Virus record (IMG/VR): IMGVR_UViG_3300027706_000027
Span: 1-39,945 of that record
Length of the DNA: 39,945 nucleotides
Strand: one strand, 5' to 3'
Source of the DNA: a virus
Below, piece after piece: positions 32,767-39,818 of the stretch; the first letter of the stretch is position 1; every line of letters begins with the position of its first letter. Both the position numbers and the translations under genes were made by a program. A model generated the notes under the pieces. That model was given only the letters and a program-made list of their open reading frames with translations. It was not told where the DNA came from and did not search any database.

Positions 32767-33404
32767 TGAATGCGGATACTGCCCGCGCGAAATTGGCCGC
32801 CTATGCAAAACAAGGCGAGCAACTCTTGCTGGATCGTATCGCGGTTGGCTATGGAGCAGGCAGCTACGCCACCTATCCTGAGAATGCGCTGGTTGCCTTA
32901 GCCGTCATGACGGCCTGCGTCATTCGTGGCAACAAGCCGCTAAAATTGCCCCTTGAAGCCCTCTCTCGCCTGGTACAATTCATCGCATTGGATACCGCCT
33001 ATCTGCCCTCCGAGCAGTTCCCCTTTACGAAATGGCAACTTGCCATTGCCTATCTGATGCCAAAGGAGCCGAAACGTGAACGTCTTTTGGATTATGGTGA
33101 GCCTGCTGCTGCTGGCGATCCTGCTGCGCTGGCTGGAAGTGCGGCATCGGCAGTGGAAACCCAGGACGCCAGCGGACCGGCAGAGAGTGCTGTTGGAGGT
33201 CCTGAGCCAGTTGGAGACGCGCTACCAGTTGGAGCAGGGGATGACAGTGGAGCGCTACATCCAGAGCCAGCCGACGGCAGCCGCCAGGAAAGCGGCGTAC
33301 AGCCTACTCGCGGGCCAGATGAACGACTATCTGCGGTACAAGAACATCCGGCTCTTCGTGACTGGTTCGATAGTTTGCTGGCTGCTGACCGAGCGAGTCA
33401 GTAA
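32766..33404 (+). CDS. Hypothetical protein, helical N-terminal domain and acidic low-complexity tail
   Basis: 212 residues from an ATGA overlap. Residues 1-105 form a convincing helical domain (ARAKLAAYAKQGEQLLLD, ENALVALAVMTACVIRGNK, LEALSRLVQFIALDTAY). From about 105 it is Gly/Pro/Ala/Glu-rich and it ends LRDWFDSLLAADRASQ. This second half shares its DNA with the 33076-33438 gene in another frame for about 330 bases. The protein may truly end later, or the frame may simply be stop-free over GC-rich overlapping code. Confidence 0.6.
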   Translation: MNADTARAKLAAYAKQGEQLLLDRIAVGYGAGSYATYPENALVALAVMTACVIRGNKPLKLPLEALSRLVQFIALDTAYLPSEQFPFTKWQLAIAYLMPKEPKRERLLDYGEPAAAGDPAALAGSAASAVETQDASGPAESAVGGPEPVGDALPVGAGDDSGALHPEPADGSRQESGVQPTRGPDERLSAVQEHPALRDWFDSLLAADRASQ

Positions 33405-33438
33405 GCGGCTGGAGATGCAAGCAGAGGTGACAAGCTGA
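33076..33438 (+). CDS. Small membrane protein with helical core (GTG start)
   Basis: 120 residues. GTG start 7 nt after AAAGGAG, the best ribosome binding site in the cluster. N-terminal membrane helix (FWIMVSLLLLAILLRWLEV), helical centre (RVLLEVLSQLETRYQLEQ) and a second hydrophobic segment near the C-terminus (IRLFVTGSIVCWLLTERV). It is read in a different frame over the 3' half of the preceding gene. Third-codon G/C is strong, supporting this frame. Function unknown. Confidence 0.68.
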   Translation: MNVFWIMVSLLLLAILLRWLEVRHRQWKPRTPADRQRVLLEVLSQLETRYQLEQGMTVERYIQSQPTAAARKAAYSLLAGQMNDYLRYKNIRLFVTGSIVCWLLTERVSKRLEMQAEVTS

Positions 33439-33680
33439 TGACCATTGAAGAACGCTTAGCGCAAGCAGAGGCACGTATCCAGCACCTGGAACTGCTGGTT
33501 GCTGCCTTGCAGCAGAATCGGTCATTCTTTGAGCCAGCACCTACGATTCCCGCCCAAACCAACACCGGATTCCTCACTTGGAATGGTAACTCGCTGTGCC
33601 CGCGCTGTAGGATGATGTATCCGGTTGGCTTCCTGCATTATTGCGTACCAACCAATACAGCCATCTATCAGAGTTCCTGA
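33438..33680 (+). CDS. Coiled-coil zinc-binding small protein
   Basis: 80 residues, ATGA overlap. N-terminal coiled coil (IEERLAQAEARIQHLELLVAAL), then a linker and a Cys-rich C-terminal half (SLCPRCRMMYPVGFLHYC). It ends the rightward cluster and is followed by a strong hairpin. Function unknown. Confidence 0.72.
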   Translation: MTIEERLAQAEARIQHLELLVAALQQNRSFFEPAPTIPAQTNTGFLTWNGNSLCPRCRMMYPVGFLHYCVPTNTAIYQSS

Positions 33681-33721
33681 TGCCTGGCAGACCGCTTCGC
33701 ACCGCTTACCATTCTAAGAAA

Positions 33722-33756
33722 TGACACTCCCCTGCGTTTACGCATGGGGAGTGTCA
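33722..33756. terminator. IS605-like hairpin at convergent gene ends, possible terminator
   Basis: TGACACTCCCC/GGGGAGTGTCA (11 bp) plus TGCG/CGCA, loop TTTA and a bulged T. Its architecture is that of the tnpB element's hairpins. It lies between the ends of the rightward cluster and the leftward zinc-ribbon gene; the latter's stop (33754-33756) is inside the right arm. No long U-tract follows on either side. Confidence 0.6.
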
Positions 33757-34545
33757 ACAGAAATACAATGCTTCCCAAATGTAGGTGATACTTGAGCCAC
33801 CGCAGCACGTCTCGAACCCAAATGTTGCCGTGCCATAATGGCCCAGGAGCATGTTGGTCATATTGTTGAACGAACCGACTGCCCAAATGAACTCAGGTTG
33901 ATACACCGTATCAGGACAAGGTGATGAAGCAGGCGCGTACCGATTTGCATCCGCCGCCAGCGCCAGGCGTAGGTCATCTGCGCTCAGTTGTGTTCTCAGG
34001 TCATACCAACCTGTATCACACGGACTTACCCCGCCGCAATCAACGGTAAAGCGCAGCGGATCGGTATGTGGCTCAATGCTAGCGATGTCATGCTCGGCAA
34101 GTGCGTCATCTAAGGCATTGATAAACACGTTAAAGTTGTCAGATGAAAGATTGATTGCATAGAGGGGCGTTGGTTGGATTACAGGTGTGGGGGTTACTGT
34201 TGCTGTTCCCAGCACGCTTTGCTGAGAAGTGGAACTCCCACCAGAAGGACGCACGAGCAACACCACGAGAGTGGCAAGCATTCCCACTATCAGCACGCTC
34301 TGCACAACAAGCAGTCTTGTTATCCAGTGCGAGGGCGGGGCACTTGGAGGTGTCAGTGTCACAGGATAGGGTGATAGAGAGGGAGATTGCCAACCTGGCT
34401 GTGGAGTATTACGCTCTACTTGCGTGGGAGACGCTTGCTGGTTGATTACCGACGTATCAAAGTACGGCATGCCACAACGGGGACACATCCGGTCTCCGAA
34501 TGATTTGGGATTACCACAGTTTCCACAGAACCGATCTTGCTTCAT
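33754..34545 (-). CDS. Zinc-ribbon, single-pass membrane protein with extracytoplasmic domain
   Basis: 263 residues. Residues 1-30 form a zinc ribbon (FCGNCGNPKSFGDRMCPRCG). A Pro/Thr-rich linker follows, then one membrane helix (about 77-102, LLVVQSVLIVGMLATLVVLL), a short Thr/Pro spacer (VTPTPVIQPTP) and a Cys-containing external domain (VDCGGVSPCDTGW, FETCCGGSS). This architecture is common in Chloroflexota genomes. It looks like a host-type accessory (moron) gene. AAGG upstream. Its stop codon lies inside the hairpin at 33722-33756. Confidence 0.85.
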   Translation of the reverse strand: MKQDRFCGNCGNPKSFGDRMCPRCGMPYFDTSVINQQASPTQVERNTPQPGWQSPSLSPYPVTLTPPSAPPSHWITRLLVVQSVLIVGMLATLVVLLVRPSGGSSTSQQSVLGTATVTPTPVIQPTPLYAINLSSDNFNVFINALDDALAEHDIASIEPHTDPLRFTVDCGGVSPCDTGWYDLRTQLSADDLRLALAADANRYAPASSPCPDTVYQPEFIWAVGSFNNMTNMLLGHYGTATFGFETCCGGSSITYIWEALYFC

Positions 34546-34664
34546 AGACGTCGCTTACCTTCCAGAAACGGGCCAGAAAGCCCCCAATCTTCAGTCGGAT
34601 ACAAGCGCCGCTATAATCAGACGCCCGCAGCGCAGGAAAACAAGAACGATGCACCAGGAGAACT

Positions 34665-34686
34665 CGCAGCAGGGATTCCTGCTGCG
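34665..34686 (-). terminator. Strong hairpin downstream of the 34697-35053 gene
   Basis: CGCAGCAGG / CCTGCTGCG, 9 bp with a 4-nt loop, just below the stop codon of the leftward gene. No T-run follows, so termination would be weak or protein-assisted. The rest of 34546-34696 holds no further gene that I can see. Confidence 0.5.
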
Positions 34687-34696
34687 AACGAGAGGA

Positions 34697-35053
34697 TTAG
34701 TTCCGCGCGATGGGCTTCGCGTCATTCCAGGGGAACGGGAAAGGCACCTGGCCGTCCTGATGGGCATTCTCACACATCCAATGGTGGACATGCAGGTAGC
34801 TATCCCACAGCAGGTTTTTGATCGTGTCCTTGACGGCCTTCCGCTGGGCGCTTTCCAGCAGGGTTGCTGGCATCATATCAACGGCGGTCAGCACACGTCC
34901 TAATACATGGGAGGTAAGCAGACTACAGAGTTCGGTAGAGGTAAGCGTGCCATAGGTGCGCGCTTCTGGTGTCCAGGCGTCAACCGTGTCACCAGGGGGA
35001 ACATCATCCCAGCCGTCATGAAAGACGCGGGGGATCGCTGATTCCTCAGACAT
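34697..35053 (-). CDS. Hypothetical protein
   Basis: 118 residues from the ATG with AAAGGAG; the ORF extends upstream through unconvincing sequence. Mixed helical protein with a central SAQRKAVKDTIKNLLWDSYL and a His/Trp-rich segment (HVHHWMCENAHQD) that might bind metal. An extended -10 (TGC-TATACT, 35112-35107) precedes it. Alone between two accessory genes. No family recognised. Confidence 0.66.
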   Translation of the reverse strand: MSEESAIPRVFHDGWDDVPPGDTVDAWTPEARTYGTLTSTELCSLLTSHVLGRVLTAVDMMPATLLESAQRKAVKDTIKNLLWDSYLHVHHWMCENAHQDGQVPFPFPWNDAKPIARN

Positions 35054-35106
35054 GAAGATACTCCTTTGCCAAACGAACAAACACAACAGAGGACTGACTG
35101 CTAGAC

Positions 35107-35115
35107 AGTATAGCA
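35107..35115 (-). promoter_or_regulatory. Extended -10 promoter for the 34697-35053 gene
   Basis: Minus strand TGC-TATACT with a weak TTGCGT 17 nt upstream. About 50 nt of leader precede the ATG, with an AAAGGAG site. Confidence 0.55.
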
Positions 35116-35193
35116 GAGCAAAACGGGATACGCAAAAACGGCGCTATGGTATAGCAGGAAAAATGCAAGGCAGCAAGCAAAGTCGCAGAACGG

Positions 35194-35928
35194 CTAAGCG
35201 CTCTTTGGCCGCTGTGGCACAAACGCCTGTATGCGCTCGCTCTGATTGCGTGGCACGAGATGCACCGGGCGCGCGGGCGGTCTCCCTGCGGGCGCTGGAA
35301 TACGCGGGTCCGGGCGTCGAGGCACACGATACGTCTGCTGGAAGCGTGCTAGCGCGTCTGGAGGGGCACCAGGAGGCATTCTCAGGCGTTGGAGCGCAGC
35401 AGATACCTTCTGCCACAGATACCGCGCTCCTTGACGCGCTGGCGTGCGCAGACGCCACAATTGGCGCGCTCCTTGCTGGCAAGAAGAGAGGACGACGCGC
35501 AAGGCTGGTTGCAGGACGGGCCGTTTGGGCTTGGGCACGGGCTTTGGCACGGGCTTGGGTTGCGGTTTTGGGCGCGGCGGTGCTGCTGGCGCGGCCAGAG
35601 GAGACGGTGGCGCAAAGAAATGGACCTGCTCGGCTATCAGTGCCATACGTGAAGGAGTCGGTTGCATCAGGCGCAAGAGGCAGCGTTCCACTTGCAGGCA
35701 GCCCTCCGTTGGGGGCAGCTTGCGATTGTAGAGCAGACGGGAAATATCTCCGATGGTCAGGCGTCCATCCACGTAGCAGAAAATGCGCCAGGCGTCCTTG
35801 TCGCTCGCACGCAACTCGTTAGAGAGCCGCTGTTGGAGCATGCGGCTCGACCGCAGATAGGCCGGGCTGCGCAGCGGGACGCAGGAAGGGGAAAGGGTAG
35901 GGAGAACGGGAATCTGAGAAGTGGGCAT
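35194..35928 (-). CDS. Leftward gene of the divergent switch; winged-helix-like domain with Pro-rich tail
   Basis: 244 residues with a very strong site (CAGGAGG) 5-6 nt before ATG. Residues 30-90 (SNELRASDKDAWRIFCYVDGRLTIGDISRLLYNRK...VERCLLRL) look like the short winged-helix 'dG..ti.eia..l' module frequent in Chloroflexota and other regulatory proteins. A Pro/Lys/Ala linker (RPKPQPKPVPKPVPK) and a basic C-terminal half rich in Arg/Pro follow. It lies opposite the leaderless RHH gene and could be an activator or repressor. The assignment rests on pattern resemblance. Confidence 0.65.
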   Translation of the reverse strand: MPTSQIPVLPTLSPSCVPLRSPAYLRSSRMLQQRLSNELRASDKDAWRIFCYVDGRLTIGDISRLLYNRKLPPTEGCLQVERCLLRLMQPTPSRMALIAEQVHFFAPPSPLAAPAAPPRPKPQPKPVPKPVPKPKRPVLQPALRVVLSSCQQGARQLWRLRTPARQGARYLWQKVSAALQRLRMPPGAPPDALARFQQTYRVPRRPDPRIPAPAGRPPARPVHLVPRNQSERIQAFVPQRPKSA

Positions 35929-36004
35929 AAAAACCTCCTGAGAACAGGACTATCTGAGCAGATAGACCGGATGGGTTGTAGGTACAGGAGGCTCTTGTTT
36001 TTCC

Positions 36005-36019
36005 ATTATACCATATCGT
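36005..36019 (-). promoter_or_regulatory. Extended -10 promoter (leftward) of the divergent region
   Basis: Minus strand ACGATATGGTATAAT with perfect TATAAT and TGG extension, identical over 15 bases to the promoter at 30919-30933. Its -35 position (36028-36033) overlaps the -35 of the rightward promoter, so the two compete. Confidence 0.78.
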
Positions 36020-36030
36020 TTTCTTCCCTC

Positions 36031-36059
36031 TTGACAGACTGTATACAAACGCTTAAAAT
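36031..36059 (+). promoter_or_regulatory. Consensus promoter (rightward) of the divergent region
   Basis: TTGACA (36031-36036), 17-nt spacer, TAAAAT (36054-36059). The spacer contains the palindrome TGTATACA (36040-36047). A second TTGACA follows at 36061. The ATG of RHH-2 lies 6 nt after the -10, so its mRNA should be leaderless. Confidence 0.85.
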
Positions 36060-36065
36060 GTTGAC

Positions 36066-36236
36066 ATGGCAGAAAAACCCTATGTCATGCTCCGGGTCCG
36101 CAAAGAGACCCATCAACGGCTTCGCTATATCGGCGCACTGTGCAATGAGAACTTGCTAGAGACGGTAGAACGCCTGGCAAGTCAAGAGATCGCGCGGTTG
36201 GAGGCGCCAAAGCGATCAGAAGCGCCAAAAGCGTAG
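36066..36236 (+). CDS. Leaderless ribbon-helix-helix protein (RHH-2), 56 aa
   Basis: Starts at the predicted transcription start. The core PYVMLRVRKETHQRLRYIGALCNENLLETVERLASQ has the strand 'VMLRVRKET', helix A and the turn before helix B of a CopG-like RHH fold, ending in a charged tail. It is transcribed with the downstream membrane gene and probably binds operators at the divergent promoters, like a small lysogeny regulator or an antitoxin. It is shorter than the usual ORF cutoff. The TGTATACA palindrome or the TTGACA pair are candidate operators. Confidence 0.78.
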   Translation: MAEKPYVMLRVRKETHQRLRYIGALCNENLLETVERLASQEIARLEAPKRSEAPKA

Positions 36237-36268
36237 CCATTCGTTTTAGAAAGCAAAGGAGGCTCTTC

Positions 36269-37528
36269 ATGCTCATACGGTTGCATACCCGCGCCTGGGC
36301 CTATGGCGCGCTGACGTTGTCTGTCTTGGGGCTAGAGGCGTTCTTGGGCTGGCGCGCAGAAGAAATGTATGCTGCCCTTTTGGGAAGTTTCGCTAGCCCG
36401 GTGGAACTCCTGATCGTGCGCCTCGTCATTGGCGTTTCCGTTGCCATCTTTGGCTTTGTGCTGGCAACGCACCGCCAGTATGGCCTGGAGGCGCAATTGG
36501 AGCGCATCAAGGAGAAAGAAGGCAAACTCGACGGTTTTGATGCTAGAAAACTCCGTAAGCGCGCCCGCCGGAATCTCTTCCTGGCAATGACGTTTGTGAT
36601 CGTGCATGACGTTGCTGGCGCGATCTATCTGATTCTGGCCTCTCAGGCAGGCTTGACGCTGGCAACGCTGGAAGGGAATGCGGTCCTTGCTATTCAGCTC
36701 AGTATGGCCGCGTTGGGCATGACCGCGATGGTTTTCCTGCCGTTCCTGATTGGGCATTTCACCCTTGCCCTGGCAGAATCGCTGCCCGCAGAGCAAGCCC
36801 AGCAATACGCAGTAGAGGGGCTGGCCCACTTGCGCGGCGTCAAACTGACCGCTGTAGAGAAGATTGCCAAGGATACGCGGCGTCTCTCGGCAGAGGGCGC
36901 GTGGCTCTTGTTGGAGCGCAGCGCGGGCAATGATCTCTCTCAGATAGAGAACTCGCTGATACGCGAGTTCCAACAAGAGTTAGCGCTGCTTATCGGCGTG
37001 CGCAAAGACGCGCCGATGGCAGCAGCGCCAGAGTCAGAAGAGACTGACGATCTGGAAGACGAGACGCCAGAGCGCGTGACCGTCAAACCAGAGCCTACGC
37101 CGGTCCAGACCCTGGCGCCGGTAACGCAGGCCCCGGCGTTGCCAGAAGGTGAGCCGGAAACGCCGGTAGTGCCAGCCGGGAGCAAAATCATTACCGACGC
37201 GCATACCGCGCTGCCATCGGCAGAGGAACTGAGCGCCTTGGAAGCGGCGCTCAGAGATACGGAATGGGCGCCAGTGCTGGCAAAGCTGGTCAAGAGCGGC
37301 CAGTTTGCCGAACTAGAGGCGTTCTCCCCTTTCGTAAGGGGGCCGCAAAGACGGCCCGGCCAGGAGTTCGTCAAGGAGAGCGACCTGCCCAGCCCGGCGC
37401 GGGTGCGACTCCTGCTCAAAAGAGCAAACGTATCAGCAGAAAGACTAGCGCGACTCTACGAAAGCGGACTGTTGGAGACGCTCCTACAACGCCTGGCAGT
37501 GGAACGCGAGCCAGTGACGACACGCTAG
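36269..37528 (+). CDS. Polytopic membrane protein with helical cytosolic tail
   Basis: 419 residues; AAAGGAGG before ATG. Four membrane segments lie at about residues 12-30, 45-66, 108-130 and 140-170 (WAYGALTLSVLGLEAFLGW, IVRLVIGVSVAIFGFVLAT, LFLAMTFVIVHDVAGAIYLI, LSMAALGMTAMVFLPFLIG). A long acidic, Pro-rich linker and a C-terminal helical domain (ARVRLLLKRANVSAERLARLY) follow. It is in the operon behind RHH-2. Function unknown; a membrane sensor or exclusion protein is possible. Its 3' end overlaps another open frame holding the HTH protein. Confidence 0.76.
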   Translation: MLIRLHTRAWAYGALTLSVLGLEAFLGWRAEEMYAALLGSFASPVELLIVRLVIGVSVAIFGFVLATHRQYGLEAQLERIKEKEGKLDGFDARKLRKRARRNLFLAMTFVIVHDVAGAIYLILASQAGLTLATLEGNAVLAIQLSMAALGMTAMVFLPFLIGHFTLALAESLPAEQAQQYAVEGLAHLRGVKLTAVEKIAKDTRRLSAEGAWLLLERSAGNDLSQIENSLIREFQQELALLIGVRKDAPMAAAPESEETDDLEDETPERVTVKPEPTPVQTLAPVTQAPALPEGEPETPVVPAGSKIITDAHTALPSAEELSALEAALRDTEWAPVLAKLVKSGQFAELEAFSPFVRGPQRRPGQEFVKESDLPSPARVRLLLKRANVSAERLARLYESGLLETLLQRLAVEREPVTTR

Positions 37529-37572
37529 CGCTGTACTGGCGGTATCTGGCGGGCGAATTGGAAGGCGAGACG

Positions 37573-37752
37573 ATGGAAGCACGCGCCGCAGCAGCAGGCG
37601 TGACGCCCAAGACGTTCCAGCGGATGCGCAATAACTACTGGAGACGTGACGGCTTCCATCAAGAGGCGACGGCGTGGCTAGAGCGTCAACCGGAGTTGAC
37701 ACAGCAGCGCATCAAGCGGGCCGTGCGCCAGCGACAGACACAGCGCGCCTAA
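37573..37752 (+). CDS. Small HTH protein
   Basis: 59 residues from the ATG preceded by GGAAGG (7 nt). EARAAAAGVTPKTFQRMRNNYWRRDGF is a plausible helix-turn-helix. The open frame continues upstream without start codons to 37264; the 15 residues just before this ATG (DTLALYWRYLAGELEGET) also look like protein, so the true start may be earlier or the protein may be fused to the upstream gene by a -1 frameshift. It ends by overlapping the convergent gene at 37712-37918. Confidence 0.55.
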   Translation: MEARAAAAGVTPKTFQRMRNNYWRRDGFHQEATAWLERQPELTQQRIKRAVRQRQTQRA

Positions 37753-37918
37753 CCGCGACTATACGAGCAACGCCCCTGTTGGCTAGTGGCTGGCAGGGGC
37801 GCAAGTTCGTAAACGCCCTGGTGATCGTTCCGATTCTGCCCTTGTAAAGCGTATACCTGACATCAGCCCGTACCTTGACCTGCTGGCCCTGCTGAAGGGG
37901 TCTCACTAACTCAGCCAT
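37712..37918 (-). CDS. Small KOW-like protein
   Basis: 68 residues. LQQGQQVKVRADVRYTLYKGRIGTITRAF resembles a KOW/SH3-like beta barrel motif ('G..V.v........Y.G..G.i..'), followed by a basic tail. It starts inside the end of the upstream gene (8-base overlap) and ends by overlapping the convergent HTH gene. Function unknown; RNA or ribosome interaction is possible for the fold. Confidence 0.6.
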   Translation of the reverse strand: MAELVRPLQQGQQVKVRADVRYTLYKGRIGTITRAFTNLRPCQPLANRGVARIVAVRRAVSVAGARPA

Positions 37919-38474
37919 TGCGGCGCCCCTCTCTGCGGTAGGCTAGCACAAAAGAGATCACTAACAACAGGTGGAAAGCGATGACCTGACAGAGAATCAT
38001 GGTAGCAACCCATGCGCCGCCTTCCCAGAAGCCCAACGCACCGATGAAGGCCGCATAGAACACGAATGCTCCAAGATATACCCGCGCCTCTTGCCGCGTC
38101 ACCATCGTTCTGAGTGCCCGCATGGCGCGCTGGCGTCGGGTACGACGCGCTGGCCGGACTGGCGCTATCAGCATCCGCTGGGAGAGGATGGCTCCTGAGA
38201 TGTCTACAGGCGGCAAGGACGTGCTGCACATGAGCGGACTGACCCCATAGCGCGGCGCTGGCGTGGGTGGGATACCGTAGCGCTCAGGATGGACGGCGCG
38301 CTGGAAAGCCTCTTCCCGTAGTTCTGCCAGGTATTCATCCGTCAGCAAGAGCGCTAGGCCATTTCCTAGCCGGATGAATCCTGTTTGCTGGTACTCTATC
38401 AACCGATCTAGCGCTCGCTCATGTTCCCGCGCTTGCGCGTCAAGCTGGCGGTCCTGGTCATCTTCAGTCAGCAT
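37911..38474 (-). CDS. Hypothetical membrane protein
   Basis: 187 residues; GGAGGTGATCT before ATG. Residues 1-125 are soluble and charged (RQLDAQAREHERALDRLIEY, LLTDEYLAELREEAFQRAV), with a Pro/Arg stretch. Two membrane segments follow at about 130-150 and 155-178 (GAFVFYAAFIGALGF, MILCQVIAFHLLLVISFVLAY). The C-terminus overlaps the next gene. Function unknown. Confidence 0.72.
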   Translation of the reverse strand: MLTEDDQDRQLDAQAREHERALDRLIEYQQTGFIRLGNGLALLLTDEYLAELREEAFQRAVHPERYGIPPTPAPRYGVSPLMCSTSLPPVDISGAILSQRMLIAPVRPARRTRRQRAMRALRTMVTRQEARVYLGAFVFYAAFIGALGFWEGGAWVATMILCQVIAFHLLLVISFVLAYRREGRRNG

Positions 38475-38490
38475 AGATCACCTCCATTCC

Positions 38491-38499
38491 AGTATAGCA
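38491..38499 (-). promoter_or_regulatory. Extended -10 promoter for the 38474 pair
   Basis: Minus strand TGC-TATACT with no good -35, about 20 nt before the strong ribosome binding site. It lies inside the 3' intergenic space of the integrase. Confidence 0.55.
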
Positions 38500-38510
38500 T
38501 TAGGATTGCC

Positions 38511-39614
38511 TTACATTTCATCAGCCAGTTTGACCTTGATGTTGGCAATCTGCTGCTCTTCAATATATTGAGATGGCATTTCAATATTGTTCCAACCACC
38601 TGCCTCTCGCAAATCCTCTAGGCTTGTCCCTCCCCTGGCAGCTGCCGTTGCCCAGTGGTGACGGCAATCATGGGGGGAGAGATTCTGTATTCCTAGCCGC
38701 GCTCCTAATTCTCGCACACGGGCGTTGATTGCCCGTTCTCGCATCTGAAGCGCTACCTGTACCTTCTTCCCGCCTCTGATGACTTCTTTTTCTCCTGACA
38801 AGAGTATCCCGTTTTTTCCACAGGCCAGCATCAGAGCGCTTGTTTTCGTTGGCATGGCAAAACGATCTTTCGTCACGTAGTTATACGCCGCACGATAGGT
38901 ATTGGGTGTGAGCGTATGTATCTGCGTTTTATCCACCTTGCGTCGATAGAAGACCAGCAGACCAGTTGAGAGGTTGAGGGCGGATGCTTCCAAGGCGGCA
39001 ACTTCCCCACAACGCAGACCATGCTCTAACAGGAGGCACATTAAGAGCGCATCCCGACGCCCTACGGGGGTGTCAGGCTGCTTTGTACAGAGCGCTGTTG
39101 CTTGCGCGCGGGTCAACGTGGTCGCTTGTATCTTCTTCTTACCTTTGCGTGTTTGGGCGCGCGTTTCGTCAATGTTGCGCGCCTCTATGCGTCGGAAACC
39201 TTGTACCGTGCGGATCAGGGCTAATTCCTCTGCTGAAATCACATTCGCCTGTGCAGCCAGTCCCGCGAAGACGCGAACGGTTGACAATCGCACGTTGACG
39301 CTGCGCATCGCATAGCCTTGTTGAAGCTGCCATTGTACGAAGCCCTTGACCATGCCCCACGTCACCCCGCGCCAGGCGCCAGGGTCGCTATAGAGATCAC
39401 CAACGACCAGGCCAGCCGTTTGAAGATAGGCAGCAAAGCAGGCTAAATCCCACTGATAGCGGCGTCGGGTATTTTCTGCCTGGCGCTGCTGTTTCTCTTC
39501 AAACGCCCCTCGTTGGGCAATGGTATTGGCGATTTGCCCGGCGAGGGTCATAGAAGCCGCAGGGTCCGGCAACGCTAAGACTTCCTGCGGCTTGGGTTTG
39601 CGAAAGAAGGGCAT
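38511..39614 (-). CDS. int: Tyrosine recombinase / integrase (Cre-like active site)
   Basis: 367 residues from the ATG with GAGGTGAT (4 nt); the frame is open upstream to 39656. Residues about 45-130 are a SAM-like core-binding domain (RRYQWDLACFAAYLQTAG). Catalytic: Arg in LEHGLRCGEVAAL, Lys in RRKVDKTQIHTLT, the HDCRHHWAT box, Trp in AGGWNNI (where most members have His, as in Cre) and Tyr in PSQYI. It is at the edge of the element, reading away from the right repeat, as expected for a phage integrase beside attP. A protelomerase identity is unlikely from its size and motifs. Confidence 0.93.
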   Translation of the reverse strand: MPFFRKPKPQEVLALPDPAASMTLAGQIANTIAQRGAFEEKQQRQAENTRRRYQWDLACFAAYLQTAGLVVGDLYSDPGAWRGVTWGMVKGFVQWQLQQGYAMRSVNVRLSTVRVFAGLAAQANVISAEELALIRTVQGFRRIEARNIDETRAQTRKGKKKIQATTLTRAQATALCTKQPDTPVGRRDALLMCLLLEHGLRCGEVAALEASALNLSTGLLVFYRRKVDKTQIHTLTPNTYRAAYNYVTKDRFAMPTKTSALMLACGKNGILLSGEKEVIRGGKKVQVALQMRERAINARVRELGARLGIQNLSPHDCRHHWATAAARGGTSLEDLREAGGWNNIEMPSQYIEEQQIANIKVKLADEM

Positions 39615-39678
39615 CGAGATCACCTCTCCCGTCATTTTGCCGCTGATTTGTCCCAAAAATCAGCGGCTATTTTCTCGT

Positions 39679-39687
39679 ACTATACCA
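39679..39687 (-). promoter_or_regulatory. Integrase promoter
   Basis: Minus strand TGG-TATAGT (39687-39679) with TTGCGG at 17 nt spacing upstream. About 65 nt separate it from the integrase ATG. It resembles the other extended -10 elements of the window. Confidence 0.6.
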
Positions 39688-39728
39688 GCCTTGCCGCCAT
39701 CCCGCAAGCAACCACACGCCAAAGTGAA

Positions 39729-39754
39729 GCCGCCAGCACAAGCAGACTGGCGGC
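39729..39754 (+). terminator. GCCGCCAG...CTGGCGGC hairpin between integrase and right repeat
   Basis: 8-bp perfect stem, 10-nt loop, followed rightward by AATTTT. It could terminate rightward transcription, protecting the end, or it may be an integrase arm site. The rest of 39657-39818 contains no convincing gene; an ORF entering from the repeat (39913 leftward to 39680) is unconvincing after it leaves the repeat. Confidence 0.45.
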
Positions 39755-39818
39755 AATTTTCGCGGGTAGAACTAAACCAGCAGTAGTTCTTGCAACCTGA
39801 TTCTCTCTTTTCGATTCA

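Noticed and set aside
35052-35822. 256-residue rightward ORF
   Set aside because: Antisense to the 35194-35928 gene, which has a very strong ribosome binding site and promoter.
38511-39614. Protelomerase making hairpin ends
   Set aside because: Considered because of the inverted ends. The protein has ordinary integrase size, the HDCRH box, GW and Tyr order, and lacks extra domains of known telomere resolvases.
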